A DNA stretch of 64,000 nucleotides from Erysipelotrichaceae bacterium (GCA_017405675.1 JAFRAB010000047.1:1-64000); one strand, 5' to 3'. Shown: positions 52,783 through 61,474, counted from the stretch's first letter. Notes: generated by a model from the sequence alone, not told the origin. Made by a program: numbers and translations.

Positions 52783-53371
52783 ATCTTTTTCCAAAATACT
52801 TGAACGGGAACACCACAAATATGCCTTTGGCAATGATCTCCTCATTGCTGAATGATCCGTAGACACGTGAATCAGCCGAAACGAGACGGTTATCACCGAG
52901 ACAGAAATACTCATTTTCGCCCAGCGAAACAGAGAAATCTCCGGTAAAGTATCTGCCGGTCGGTGTCTGACTGGCTACATATTCAGGATCCAGAAAATCC
53001 TCGCTGTAGACTTTTCCGTCAACATACAGTTTTCCTTCTTTATAGGCAATTGTTTCTCCCGGCAGGCCAATTACTCTCTTGATCAGATTCTTACCTCTTG
53101 ATTCGGAGTTGATGACAACGATGTCAAATCTGTCAATTCCGCCTAACTTGCGGGAAACAATGTTGGAAAAACCGTAGCTGCCATCCATTACCGTAGGCTG
53201 CATACTGGTTCCGTCAACGCCAACAATTTTAAAGAAGAAACTGTTACACAGCAGGACAACCAAAAGAGTTACTACTACCGTAGATATTATTTCCTTTATG
53301 TCGTCAAGTGCTATCATCAGCCACAGCATGATGACAGCTGCCATATCTTTCAGTCTATCCTTTAATGTCAT
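52781..53371 (-). CDS. lepB: signal peptidase I
   Basis: Membrane serine protease that removes signal peptides from secreted proteins. The 196-residue protein has one N-terminal span (about 30-48), catalytic Ser56 in GTSMQP and Lys98 in NLIKRVIGLPGE, then the CLGDNR and DSR boxes. RBS GAGGGA precedes the ATG. It is placed between rplS and rbgA, as in several Firmicutes. Confidence 0.96.
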   Translation of the reverse strand: MTLKDRLKDMAAVIMLWLMIALDDIKEIISTVVVTLLVVLLCNSFFFKIVGVDGTSMQPTVMDGSYGFSNIVSRKLGGIDRFDIVVINSESRGKNLIKRVIGLPGETIAYKEGKLYVDGKVYSEDFLDPEYVASQTPTGRYFTGDFSVSLGENEYFCLGDNRLVSADSRVYGSFSNEEIIAKGIFVVFPFKYFGKR

Positions 53372-53386
53372 GTTCCCTCGAAAAAG

Positions 53387-53408
53387 AAGAACCGGTTTCC
53401 CGGCTCTT
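53387..53408 (-). terminator. rplS terminator
   Basis: AGAGCCGG-GAA-ACCGGTTCT-type stem (one G-U pair) followed by TCTTTTTC on the minus strand, just after the rplS stop and before lepB. Confidence 0.75.
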
Positions 53409-53415
53409 TCTAAGA

Positions 53416-53763
53416 TTAACGCTTTTCAACAATACGACTAGCTTTGCCGGAACGTCCACGTAAGTAATATAACTTACTTCTTCTGACTTTACCGTAACGT
53501 ACTACTTCGATTTTGTCAATGATTGGAGAATGAACTGGGAATGTTCTTTCTACACCAACACCGCTTGACATCTTACGAACTGTAAATGTCTTGGCAATTC
53601 CACTGCCGGTCATTCCAATAACGATTCCTTCGTAAACCTGAATACGGGTTTTTCCACCTTCCTGGATTTTTACGTGTACTCTTGCAGTACATCCAGTACG
53701 AAGATCAGGAACATCGTTACGCATCTGGCTCTTAGTAATTTCTTTAACTAAACCTAAATTCAT
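53416..53763 (-). CDS. rplS: 50S ribosomal protein L19
   Basis: The ATG at 53763 ([10 protein letters not shown]) with AAGGAAGAG upstream gives 115 residues, the normal length; the frame extends upstream without similarity. The L19 core [20 protein letters not shown] and the basic [18 protein letters not shown] tail are present. L19 sits at the 30S-50S interface. A nucleoside hydrolase gene separates it from trmD, its usual neighbour. Confidence 0.97.
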   Translation of the reverse strand: MNLGLVKEITKSQMRNDVPDLRTGCTARVHVKIQEGGKTRIQVYEGIVIGMTGSGIAKTFTVRKMSSGVGVERTFPVHSPIIDKIEVVRYGKVRRSKLYYLRGRSGKASRIVEKR

Positions 53764-53845
53764 GCTAACTCTTCCTTTCCATGCATTATATAAACAGCTC
53801 ATGACCATAATGATGTCAGCGGAACTATTTAGCTTTCGCCCAATA

Positions 53846-53874
53846 ATATTATCATAATAACAATACGGGTTCAA
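53846..53874 (-). promoter_or_regulatory. promoter and leader of rplS
   Basis: TTGAAC (53869-53874), 17 nt, TAATAT (53846-53851) on the minus strand. The leader of about 75 nt (53839-53764) could hold an L19 autoregulatory structure as known in Bacillus. It lets rplS be made apart from rpsP-trmD. Confidence 0.6.
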
Positions 53875-53889
53875 GCATTTTTTTATCTC

Positions 53890-54816
53890 TTAATACAGGG
53901 AGAGACACTCCCTTATGATTTGCCAGAACCTGTCAACATCAATGTCTGTGGCTACTCTGGCATTATTTGCTTTCTTAGCCTTCCAGTAAAAATCACAGTT
54001 GGTCCTGCCATAGGAATATCCTGCTGTTTCAATGTCTACATAACATTCTCTTAAGGTCAGTACACTGCTGTCGATCAGCCAGGCAATGGTTACCGGATCA
54101 TGCAGAGGACCGGCAGTAATGCCGAATACTCTGTTCTGATTGCGGTTATATACTTCCAGCATATCTTTGAACAGATAGCCGGCCTTATTGTTCAATGCGG
54201 CCATTGAATCTATGACCTGCTGTGTACAGGCTGCCTTTCTGGTAACATCCAGTCCGCACATCACAATATCCAGCCCGCTGTTGAAAACTATTTTAGCAGC
54301 TTCCCGGTCAGCGTAGATGTTGAATTCAGCTGCCGGCGTCACATTGCCGTCAGTTATGGAACCGCCCATGATTACCAGCTGATCTATTTTTTCAAGAATT
54401 GCCGGCTGCAGACGGATAGCCATGGCTATGTTGGTCAATGGACCAATTGCCACAACTGTTATCTTTTCATCAGCCTGCATCAGTTCATCAATAATGTAAA
54501 GTACAGCGTGTTTCTCTTCCGTTTTGCGTACCAGCGGCTGAAAAACAGGACCGTCAAGACCGGTTTTACCATGAATATCTCCGGCATGCCTTTCCTCAAC
54601 TACCAGCGGTCTGTCACATCCAGCATAGACTTTGACATCAAGATCAAGATGCTGACAGATGTTCAGCGCATTGCGTACGTTTTTCTGCAGTGTCTGATTA
54701 CCGGCCACGATCGTCATACCCAGCAGTTCAAATGCAGGATGACGGGCTGCCATCATAATGGCTACCGCATCATCATGACCCGGATCACAGTCAAGAATTA
54801 TCTTCCTCTTTGTCAT
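53890..54816 (-). CDS. nucleoside hydrolase (IUNH family)
   Basis: Cleaves the N-glycosidic bond of ribonucleosides, releasing base and ribose, in salvage. The 308-residue protein has the family signature DCDPGHDDA (9-17) for Ca binding, TIVAGN, and the EFNIYADREAA block. Preference for pyrimidine or purine cannot be told. RBS GGAAG precedes the ATG. It overlaps the end of trmD by 26 nt and interrupts the conserved trmD-rplS pair, so it is a late insertion in this operon. Confidence 0.92.
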   Translation of the reverse strand: MTKRKIILDCDPGHDDAVAIMMAARHPAFELLGMTIVAGNQTLQKNVRNALNICQHLDLDVKVYAGCDRPLVVEERHAGDIHGKTGLDGPVFQPLVRKTEEKHAVLYIIDELMQADEKITVVAIGPLTNIAMAIRLQPAILEKIDQLVIMGGSITDGNVTPAAEFNIYADREAAKIVFNSGLDIVMCGLDVTRKAACTQQVIDSMAALNNKAGYLFKDMLEVYNRNQNRVFGITAGPLHDPVTIAWLIDSSVLTLRECYVDIETAGYSYGRTNCDFYWKAKKANNARVATDIDVDRFWQIIRECLSLY

Positions 54817-55534
54817 AGATTTCTTCCTTTATCTTTTCAAGCATTTTTCTTTCTTCATCGGTAAACTCTCTGTTTTCCAGCAGATCTCTGCGGTACAGAT
54901 ATGTTTTCTTCAGACTTTCATATAGACGGTACTTACGTATGTTTTCATGATGCCCTGATAACAGTACATCAGGAACTTTCTTACCGTCATATTCAACAGG
55001 CTTGGTATACTGCGGATATTCCAGAAGACCGTTTTCAAAAGTTTCATCCTTGGTACTGTCGGCGCTAATAACACCGTCAACCAGTCTGGTAACAGCATCC
55101 GTAACGACCATAGCCCCAAGCTCTCCACCAGTCAGAATATAATCACCGATGGATATTTCCTCGTCAACATAATCACTGATCCTGGCATCATACCCTTCAT
55201 AGTGACCGCATATGATGACGATATCCTCATAATCCAGCAGCTGATGAGCCTTAGCCTGGTCAAAAGTCCTGCCTGAAGGATTCATCAGAATGACATGACT
55301 TTTTTCACTGCGCACGTCATTAAGACAGTCCAGCAACGGCTGACACATTAAGACCATGCCCTGTCCGCCGCCGAACGGATATTCGTCAACTCTGTTATGC
55401 TTATCCAGTGTATACTGACGGAAATCAGCCACATTTATTTCCACGATGTTTTTCAGTCTGGCTTTCTTGATTATTGAAGTGTTGAGAAAGCCCTCAAACA
55501 TTTCCGGAAAAATGGTCAGAATGGTGATCTTCAT
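54791..55534 (-). CDS. trmD: tRNA (guanine37-N1)-methyltransferase
   Basis: SPOUT enzyme that makes m1G37 and prevents frameshifting; essential. The 247-residue protein opens with KITILTIFPEMFEGFL, has the knotted SAM site YILTGGELGAM (about 132-142) and the EYPQYTKP motif. The last four bases of trmD's start overlap the rimM stop. Confidence 0.96.
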   Translation of the reverse strand: MKITILTIFPEMFEGFLNTSIIKKARLKNIVEINVADFRQYTLDKHNRVDEYPFGGGQGMVLMCQPLLDCLNDVRSEKSHVILMNPSGRTFDQAKAHQLLDYEDIVIICGHYEGYDARISDYVDEEISIGDYILTGGELGAMVVTDAVTRLVDGVISADSTKDETFENGLLEYPQYTKPVEYDGKKVPDVLLSGHHENIRKYRLYESLKKTYLYRRDLLENREFTDEERKMLEKIKEEIYDKEEDNS

Positions 55535-56028
55535 AGAAAACCCTCAATAAGAGAAACATCTATTCTCTTGTTGCTGACATCGACACCTTTGACAAAGGCA
55601 TCAACATATGGGACCAGTATTTCCTTTTCCCCGGTATCAATTCTCAGGATCGTCTGAAATCCGTCTTCCACGTTCCGGACGGTACCGATGAAATGGTTCT
55701 GATCATAGACAGAGCATCCCTTCAGTTCAAAGTAATAATACTGACCGGCAGGTAACTCATGTATGCGTCCCTTACTGATATAGACCCAGTATCCCTTGAA
55801 CTTTTCAACGAGATTAATATCTTCCATGTCTTTCAGAGTAACAAGCAGAAAGCCTTTATGCTCTCTTTTTCTAAGTACCGTTACTTCCTGGAAACCTTCC
55901 CGGCTGTCAATGGAAAGAATCTGACCTTTCCGGAATCTTTCTTCCACAAAGTCAGTATGTACCTCTATTTTCAATTCGCCTTTCAGGCCGAAAGTATTAA
56001 CTACTTTCCCTATTCTGATATACTCCAT
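55531..56028 (-). CDS. rimM: 16S rRNA processing protein RimM
   Basis: Assists maturation of the 30S head and binds S19. The 165-residue protein has the N-terminal RimM domain (RIGKVVNTFGLKGELKIEV) and a C-terminal PRC barrel (YYYFELKGCSVYD). A GGAG RBS lies before the ATG. The order rpsP-khpA-rimM-trmD is standard; the ylqD gene of Bacillus is absent. Confidence 0.95.
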   Translation of the reverse strand: MEYIRIGKVVNTFGLKGELKIEVHTDFVEERFRKGQILSIDSREGFQEVTVLRKREHKGFLLVTLKDMEDINLVEKFKGYWVYISKGRIHELPAGQYYYFELKGCSVYDQNHFIGTVRNVEDGFQTILRIDTGEKEILVPYVDAFVKGVDVSNKRIDVSLIEGFL

Positions 56029-56060
56029 CTTTTACTCCAAAAAAGGATGCATCGGGCATC

Positions 56061-56309
56061 CTAATAAGACTCAAACTTAATTGAGATATGCTTGCTGTCA
56101 AGACGTGAACATACAGACATCATCTGTCTGATTGCTGTAGCCATGTTGCCCTGGCGGCCAATTAAACGGGCGATGTCTTCGCTCTTAGCGTAAACATACA
56201 GAACGATCTCGTTTTCATTGACGCTTCCCATGGTCTGTACTCTGACAGATTCAGGATCGTCAACCATTGGCTTTACCAGATCCAGTAAAACTTTTTCGTA
56301 GTCAATCAT
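56061..56309 (-). CDS. khpA: KH-domain RNA-binding protein KhpA
   Basis: An 82-residue single KH domain (IGRQGNMATAIRQMM near 52-66 is the GxxG region), a partner of KhpB/Jag in RNA-based control of cell division. Its start overlaps the rpsP stop as TAATG. Matches YlqC of Bacillus. Confidence 0.94.
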   Translation of the reverse strand: MIDYEKVLLDLVKPMVDDPESVRVQTMGSVNENEIVLYVYAKSEDIARLIGRQGNMATAIRQMMSVCSRLDSKHISIKFESY

Positions 56310-56572
56310 TAGTTCTTCTGTTCATGAAATTTCTTCATGATTCCTTCTTTTGACAGAATGCTTCTGACAGTGTCAGATGGCTGTGCGCCGTTGTTTAACC
56401 ACTTTAAGGCCTTTTCTTCATCGATCTTGATTTCAACCGGATTGCTTCTTGGGTTGTAGAAACCGATAATTTCAATAAAACGTCCGTCACGTGGTGCTCT
56501 TGAGTCAGCTGCAACGATACGATATGAAGGCTGCTTCTTAGCGCCCATTCTCTTTAAACGTAATTTAACCAT
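56309..56572 (-). CDS. rpsP: 30S ribosomal protein S16
   Basis: An 87-residue protein with [19 protein letters not shown] and [20 protein letters not shown], diagnostic of S16. RBS AAGGAG precedes the ATG. It is first in rpsP-khpA-rimM-trmD and has a promoter whose -35 lies in the preceding terminator. In Bacillus ffh is directly upstream; here ffh is 3 kb away. Confidence 0.98.
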   Translation of the reverse strand: MVKLRLKRMGAKKQPSYRIVAADSRAPRDGRFIEIIGFYNPRSNPVEIKIDEEKALKWLNNGAQPSDTVRSILSKEGIMKKFHEQKN

Positions 56573-56609
56573 ATATAATTCAAACTCCTTTTATTTAATT
56601 CACCTAGAT

Positions 56610-56637
56610 ATAATAGCATAAAAAAACAAGGTGTCAA
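56610..56637 (-). promoter_or_regulatory. promoter of the rpsP operon
   Basis: TTGACA (56632-56637, perfect), 16 nt, and extended -10 TGCTATTAT (TATTAT at 56610-56615) on the minus strand. The -35 lies in the 3' arm of the metE-like gene's terminator. Confidence 0.75.
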
Positions 56638-56657
56638 GCATTTTTACTTAACACCTT
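56628..56657 (-). terminator. terminator of luxS/metE-like operon
   Basis: AAGGTGT..AAG/CTT..ACACCTT hairpin then GTTTTTTTATG on the minus strand, 6 nt after the stop. Confidence 0.8.
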
Positions 56658-56663
56658 TAAATA

Positions 56664-57773
56664 TTATTTCCAGACTTCTTCCGCTATTTCTTTGATCAGT
56701 CTCAGTTTATTCCACTGCTCTTCAAAAGTCAGTACATTTCCCTCTTCAGTTGAAGCGAAACCGCACTGTGTTGACAGAAACAGATTTTCCAGAGGAACGT
56801 ATTGAGCTGCATCCATGATCTTGTTTTTAATATTTTCTTTACTTTCAAGATCAGGTTTTTTGGTCGTTATCAGACCCAGAACAACTTTCTTTCCCTCAGG
56901 CACAAATCCCAGTGGCTTGAAACCTCCGCTTCTGGCATCATCGTATTCCAGGTAGAAGGCATCGACATTTTCCCTGGCAAACAGATATGGTGCAATAGGA
57001 TCATAAGGACCGCTGTTTGCATAAGTCGAATGGAAATTACCGCGGCATACATGAGTATTGATTACCATGTCAGCCGGCTTACAGGCAATAACACGGTTAT
57101 TCAGTTCAACTTCTTCTTCTGCAATAACTCTCAGTTTTCCTTCAGTAATACCGAAGCGCGGCCAGAAACTCCTGTCAGCATATAAGGTCCAGGTACAGTC
57201 ATCAAGCTGCAGATTGCGGCAGCCTTCCTCATACAGATCGGCAATTACCTGATGGTATGCTTTCACAATGTCATTTTTCAGTTCTCCATCATCAGGATAG
57301 ATGGCTTTGTTTTCCCTGAAAAACTCCGGAAGTCTGAGCTGTACCAGCAACTGAGCCGGTGAAGGTATGGTCTGCTTGGCAACGGTATTTTCATCTTCAA
57401 ACTGTTTTACGAAACGGAAATGTTCAATAAACGGATGATTTTCTCCGCTGATCTTACCTGTTATTACTGCACTTTCTGCCTTTGTAACCTCCCCATGGAA
57501 ATGCAGACCGTCACGGGTGATTTTCTTTTCGATCCCGTTGAGTCCCCAGAAGAAATCAAGGTGCCACCAGCTGCGGCGGAATTCGCCATCAGTAATAACC
57601 TGGTAACCCAGTTCCTTTATTTTACCGATAAGTTCAGTAATGCATTCATCCTCAACTTTTTTCAGTTCATCGTAAGCAATTGTTCCATCAGAATAAGCTC
57701 TTCTGGCTTCTTTCAGTTTTTCCGGTCTAAGAAAACTTCCTACATAATCATATCTGAACGGTGTATGTTTCAT
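56664..57773 (-). CDS. MetE-like methyltransferase (YxjG/YxjH family)
   Basis: A 369-residue protein corresponding to the catalytic half of cobalamin-independent methionine synthase. Zinc-site residues are seen in NTHVCRGNFHS (His, Cys, about 241-251), EYDD (Glu), and STQCGFAS (Cys, near 337). Relatives such as Bacillus YxjG are thought to methylate homocysteine. It is 4 nt downstream of luxS, whose product pathway yields homocysteine, so the pair would close the methyl cycle. The N-terminal half of full MetE is missing, as in the family. Confidence 0.85.
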   Translation of the reverse strand: MKHTPFRYDYVGSFLRPEKLKEARRAYSDGTIAYDELKKVEDECITELIGKIKELGYQVITDGEFRRSWWHLDFFWGLNGIEKKITRDGLHFHGEVTKAESAVITGKISGENHPFIEHFRFVKQFEDENTVAKQTIPSPAQLLVQLRLPEFFRENKAIYPDDGELKNDIVKAYHQVIADLYEEGCRNLQLDDCTWTLYADRSFWPRFGITEGKLRVIAEEEVELNNRVIACKPADMVINTHVCRGNFHSTYANSGPYDPIAPYLFARENVDAFYLEYDDARSGGFKPLGFVPEGKKVVLGLITTKKPDLESKENIKNKIMDAAQYVPLENLFLSTQCGFASTEEGNVLTFEEQWNKLRLIKEIAEEVWK

Positions 57774-57777
57774 AAAA

Positions 57778-58239
57778 TTACTCCTTGTATTTAAGATCTT
57801 CTTCAGTCCAGTTTTCCAGGACTGTCAGCATGTCTGCAGCCACTGCTTTAGCTTCCGGAACATCATGATCCAGATAGTTACCGCATTCTTCTTTTTTACC
57901 GCCAGGCATCTCACCATCAAAACCCACAATGAACTGCATCGACTCTCTGACCAGTTCAACGGCTTCCATATGTGACATCCTGTCTCTTACCAGCAGATAG
58001 AATCCTGTTCTGCAGCCCATCGGGCCAACATAGATAACGTTATCTGTCCATTTACTGTTACGGGCATATGTGGCAAACAGATGCTCTATCGAATGCATGC
58101 CGCCTGTTGATAAATAGTCCCCCTGATTCGGTTTCTTCATGCGGACATCATAGGTTACAATATCCCCGTCAACTCTGGAGATATACATCCCCTTTTCCAG
58201 AATGTCATGATTAACCGTGAAACTTGCGATTTTTTTCAT
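57778..58239 (-). CDS. luxS: S-ribosylhomocysteine lyase LuxS
   Basis: Splits S-ribosylhomocysteine into homocysteine and DPD, precursor of autoinducer-2. The 153-residue protein has all active-site residues: HSIEH (His49, Glu52, His53), Cys76 in GPMGCRTGFY, and Cys119. RBS GGAG precedes the ATG. It is first in a two-gene operon with the metE-like gene; pfs/mtnN is not nearby. Confidence 0.97.
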   Translation of the reverse strand: MKKIASFTVNHDILEKGMYISRVDGDIVTYDVRMKKPNQGDYLSTGGMHSIEHLFATYARNSKWTDNVIYVGPMGCRTGFYLLVRDRMSHMEAVELVRESMQFIVGFDGEMPGGKKEECGNYLDHDVPEAKAVAADMLTVLENWTEEDLKYKE

Positions 58240-58259
58240 AGTTTTCTCCTTTTACAATA

Positions 58260-58289
58260 ATTGTATATTTAGAAAATATTATCTATCAA
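58260..58289 (-). promoter_or_regulatory. luxS promoter
   Basis: TTGATA (58284-58289), 18 nt, TACAAT (58260-58265) on the minus strand. No S-box or other SAM riboswitch is visible in the short leader. Confidence 0.5.
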
Positions 58290-58299
58290 ATATATATTC

Positions 58300-59520
58300 T
58301 CAGTTCTCACTTCTTTTTCGCATGTATTCTATCGTTCGATACAGCACCTGGGAACTGTAGATCTTATCCAGATTACTGATAAAATCAAGCCCGTATTTCC
58401 TTCCCAGGTTTTCCAGAAGCTTTTCCATTTCCTTCTGAGCAGCATCAGAATGGTCTTCATCGTAATCAAACAGTGAAAGCTGTCTGTAGCGATGCTGGGC
58501 CAGATTGTAAATGCTGACACCTATGAGACGGACAGGCTGTTCTTCTTCCCTGTCCAAAAGATCAGAGGCTATGCGATAAATCTGATATGCTGAATCACAT
58601 GTATCATCCAGGCGCGAACGGGTAATACCGGTCATGTCTGAATATGTCAGTTTCAATGTCACTCCACCGCCCTGAAGTCCAACTCTCCTTGCACGATGAT
58701 CAACACACAGTGACAGCAGCAGAAGAACATCCTTAAGATAGCCATAATCATTTACATCCTGCTGGAAGGTAACTTCACGGCCTATTGATTTGGCATCTTC
58801 AGGCCGGTATGGCGTAACCTTACGGTTATCAATGCCGGAAGCTATCTGCAGTATCCATAAGCCTGATTTTCCCAGCAGTTCTTTGACCTTGACTTCATTA
58901 TTCTGAATGTCACGAACGGTATAGATCCCGGCCATATTCAGTTTCCGGGCTGTTTTCTCCCCAATTGTGTACAGAACCCTGACATCACGGTCAATTACCA
59001 GATTCACGAATGTTTCAGCATCGGGTATTTCAAAATATCCATCCGGTTTCTTTTCCTCGCTGGCTGTTTTAGCCGCCGTCTTGGAATAGCCTACCCCTAC
59101 TGAACAGGTTAATCCAACTTCTTCCCTGGTGCGCTTTTTTATAGTCATGGCAATTTGCCTTGCTCCTTCCAGGTTACCGGCCCGTTCCGTTACATCCAGA
59201 TATGCTTCATCCAATGAAACAGCCTGAGCTGCTGAAGCATAACTGTACCAGATTTCATGAAGCTGCTGAGAAACTGTTCTGTATTTATTGAAATCAGGAT
59301 GACGGTAGGTACCGTGAGGACACAGTCTGTAGGCTTCCTTGATGTTCATGCCTGAATGCACGCCGTATTTACGGGCTTCATAACTGCAGGTTGCTACTAC
59401 ACCTCTTTCATGAGGCAAAGAACCTATTATCAGCGGTTTTCCGCGCAGAGAAGGATCGTCACGTATTTCCACTGAGGCATAGAAAGCATCCATATCAACA
59501 TGTATGATGATCTGATCCAT
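58300..59520 (-). CDS. dinB: DNA polymerase IV
   Basis: Y-family translesion polymerase. The ATG at 59520 with AGGAGGAGGAG upstream gives 406 residues. Catalytic acids are in HVDMDAFYASVE (near 6-17) and SLDEAYLD (about 100). Thumb helix-hairpin-helix and little-finger domains follow. No LexA-type site is seen in the short upstream region. It sits between ffh and luxS. Confidence 0.95.
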   Translation of the reverse strand: MDQIIIHVDMDAFYASVEIRDDPSLRGKPLIIGSLPHERGVVATCSYEARKYGVHSGMNIKEAYRLCPHGTYRHPDFNKYRTVSQQLHEIWYSYASAAQAVSLDEAYLDVTERAGNLEGARQIAMTIKKRTREEVGLTCSVGVGYSKTAAKTASEEKKPDGYFEIPDAETFVNLVIDRDVRVLYTIGEKTARKLNMAGIYTVRDIQNNEVKVKELLGKSGLWILQIASGIDNRKVTPYRPEDAKSIGREVTFQQDVNDYGYLKDVLLLLSLCVDHRARRVGLQGGGVTLKLTYSDMTGITRSRLDDTCDSAYQIYRIASDLLDREEEQPVRLIGVSIYNLAQHRYRQLSLFDYDEDHSDAAQKEMEKLLENLGRKYGLDFISNLDKIYSSQVLYRTIEYMRKRSEN

Positions 59521-59545
59521 GACACTCCTCCTCCTGTTATTTTTT

Positions 59546-59551
59546 ATTATA
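59546..59551 (-). promoter_or_regulatory. -10 box of dinB
   Basis: TATAAT on the minus strand, about 25 nt before the dinB ATG. No clear -35 is seen. Confidence 0.45.
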
Positions 59552-59576
59552 TCATATGATGAATAACTGAAAAAAA

Positions 59577-59593
59577 GCACCTTTTCAAGGTGC
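59577..59593 (-). terminator. ffh terminator
   Basis: GCACCTT-GAA-AAGGTGC stem then TTTTTTTC on the minus strand, 15 nt after the ffh stop. Confidence 0.88.
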
Positions 59594-59607
59594 CTCTATT
59601 CAATTAT

Positions 59608-60918
59608 TTAGAATCTGAAGTTTCCGCCCAGCTGATTCATCATACGTTTCATTCTGTCGAAGTTATTCAGGAGTCTGTTAACATCCTGAACAGTCGTACC
59701 TGAACCCTTGGCGATCCTGTTTTTATGTGAAGATCTTAACATGCTTGGATCTCTTCTTTCAGCAGGTGTCATGGACAGAATGATTGCTTCTGTTTTCTTC
59801 ATGGCTCCTTCTGTATCCTGTCCTTCCAGCAGAGAACTGTACTGATTCATGCCCGGGAGCATCTTCAGGATGCCTGACAAAGGTCCCAGTTTCTTCATCT
59901 GACGCATCTGTGTCAGCATGTCGTTCAGGTCAAATTTACCGGACATCAGTCTCCGTGCGGCCTTTTCCATTTCTTCCTGGTCGAGTTCTGCTTCTGCTTT
60001 CTCAATAAGTGACTCAAGGTCACCCATACCGAGAATACGTGAAGCCATTCTGTCAGGATAGAAGATATCAAGATCATCGATCTTTTCACCGGTACCGACA
60101 AACTTTACCGGTACATCTGTAATTGATCTGACAGAGAGAACGCCACCGCCTCTGGCATCACCATCGAACTTGGTAACGATCAGACCTGTTATCTGCAGCA
60201 GATCATCAAAGCTTCTGGCTACATTAACAATGTCCTGACCTGTCATGGCATCAACTGTCAGCAGAATTTCATCAGGCTTGAATCTGTCCTTGAGGGTTTT
60301 CAGTTCAGCCATCAGTTCATCATCAACATGGAGACGGCCAGCCGTATCTATTAATACCGTGTCATATCCGTTTTTGCGGGCATATTCCAGACCCTGTCTG
60401 ACAGCTTCCTCAACCTTGACATTTACTCCAAGGGTGAATACTTCAACATCAATCTGCTTTCCCAGTGTCTGCAGCTGTTCAATGGCAGCCGGTCTGATAA
60501 TGTCAGCGGCAATGATCAGAGGCTTACGTCCCTGTTTTTCCTTGAACAATTTGGAAATCTTAGCGACAGAAGTGGTCTTACCAGTACCCTGTAAGCCCAC
60601 AACCATTATTGTGGTGATACCGCTTGCCTTGAAATTGACACCTGCTTCAGATTCACCGAGCAGTCTGACGATTTCATCAGAAACGATCTTATATACCTGC
60701 TGATCAGGATTCAGGGCCTGTGAGACCTGAACACCAACCATCTGTTCTTTTATTGTATTAATGAAGTTTTTTACTACTGTATAGTTTACGTCAGCTTCCA
60801 GCAGGGCAACTCTTATTTCCCTGAGCATGGCCTCCATGTTCTTTTCGGTAAGTTTATCCTTGCCGGCTATATGTTTGAAGGCGCTTGTAAGTCTGGTGCT
60901 TAATGATTCAAATGCCAT
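59608..60918 (-). CDS. ffh: signal recognition particle protein Ffh
   Basis: GTPase that with 4.5S/6S RNA brings membrane proteins to FtsY and SecYEG. The 436-residue protein has the N domain, G1 GLQGTGKTT (108-116), DTAGRL, TKFDGDARGG, and a C-terminal Met-rich M domain ending in MMNQLGG. It has its own extended -10 promoter. The usual ylxM upstream is absent, and dinB and luxS genes separate it from rpsP. Confidence 0.97.
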   Translation of the reverse strand: MAFESLSTRLTSAFKHIAGKDKLTEKNMEAMLREIRVALLEADVNYTVVKNFINTIKEQMVGVQVSQALNPDQQVYKIVSDEIVRLLGESEAGVNFKASGITTIMVVGLQGTGKTTSVAKISKLFKEKQGRKPLIIAADIIRPAAIEQLQTLGKQIDVEVFTLGVNVKVEEAVRQGLEYARKNGYDTVLIDTAGRLHVDDELMAELKTLKDRFKPDEILLTVDAMTGQDIVNVARSFDDLLQITGLIVTKFDGDARGGGVLSVRSITDVPVKFVGTGEKIDDLDIFYPDRMASRILGMGDLESLIEKAEAELDQEEMEKAARRLMSGKFDLNDMLTQMRQMKKLGPLSGILKMLPGMNQYSSLLEGQDTEGAMKKTEAIILSMTPAERRDPSMLRSSHKNRIAKGSGTTVQDVNRLLNNFDRMKRMMNQLGGNFRF

Positions 60919-60940
60919 ATAAAATCACTCCTTACGAGAT

Positions 60941-60969
60941 ATTCTAACATAAATAATTATTTTGGTCAT
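60941..60969 (-). promoter_or_regulatory. ffh promoter
   Basis: ATGACC (60964-60969), 17 nt, extended -10 TGTTAGAAT (TAGAAT at 60941-60946) on the minus strand, divergent from the superoxide reductase promoter. Confidence 0.6.
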
Positions 60970-60980
60970 CTGCATATCCC

Positions 60981-61009
60981 TTGTAGCTTTGGTGTTAATT
61001 AAGTAAAAT
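60981..61009 (+). promoter_or_regulatory. promoter of the superoxide reductase gene
   Basis: TTGTAG (60981-60986), 17 nt, TAAAAT (61004-61009) on the plus strand, about 28 nt before the ATG. No PerR box is evident. Confidence 0.5.
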
Positions 61010-61037
61010 ATAAGTGCATACAAAGGAGTGCAATAAA

Positions 61038-61418
61038 ATGACAGTAAAATTATTAAAATGTAACGCCTGCGGCAAAATGGTTCTGGAAGTTATCGGCAGT
61101 AAATGCCCTACCAAATGCTGCGGTGAACCAATGGTTGAATTAGTACCTAACACCTCAGATGGTGCCGGTGAAAAACACGTTCCAGCTGTAACAGTAGAAG
61201 GCAGCAAGGTTACTGTTCAGGTCGGAGAAGTTCTCCATCCAATGCTGGAAGCTCATTACATCAATTTCGTAATTCTGGAAACTGATAAGGGTTATCAGAA
61301 ACATGATCTGAAGCCTGGCGATCAGCCTGTTGCTGTATTTGCCTTAGCAGAAGATGAAAAGCCGGTAGCAGCTTATGAGTACTGCAACCTGCATGGTTTC
61401 TGGAAAACAGAAATCTAA
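61038..61418 (+). CDS. desulfoferrodoxin (2Fe superoxide reductase)
   Basis: Reduces superoxide to peroxide without making O2. The 126-residue protein has an N-terminal desulforedoxin-like site (Cys8, Cys11, Cys27, Cys28) and a C-terminal superoxide reductase site with EKH (His47), H-x5-H (His67, His73) and CNLHG (Cys116, His119), the complete His4-Cys set. The ATG at 61038 has AAGGAG upstream; an earlier frame opening is ignored. It is plus-strand, monocistronic, and likely fed by the rubredoxin at 40062-40220. Confidence 0.95.
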   Translation: MTVKLLKCNACGKMVLEVIGSKCPTKCCGEPMVELVPNTSDGAGEKHVPAVTVEGSKVTVQVGEVLHPMLEAHYINFVILETDKGYQKHDLKPGDQPVAVFALAEDEKPVAAYEYCNLHGFWKTEI

Positions 61419-61436
61419 TCCTGTCATGACAAAAAG

Positions 61437-61467
61437 AAAAGACATGAGTCAATGATTCATGTCTTTT
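61437..61467. terminator. bidirectional terminator
   Basis: AAAAGACATGA and TCATGTCTTTT form an 11-bp stem with A and T runs on each side, between the convergent superoxide reductase gene and the unknown gene at 61475. Confidence 0.88.
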
Positions 61468-61474
61468 TTAAGGT

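Noticed and set aside
58240..58300. Possible SAM riboswitch before luxS/metE-like
   Set aside because: The leader is about 20 nt and A/T-rich, too short for an S-box.
60981..61037. PerR box before the superoxide reductase gene
   Set aside because: No TTATAAT-N-ATTATAA-type inverted repeat is found; only the promoter hexamers are supported.
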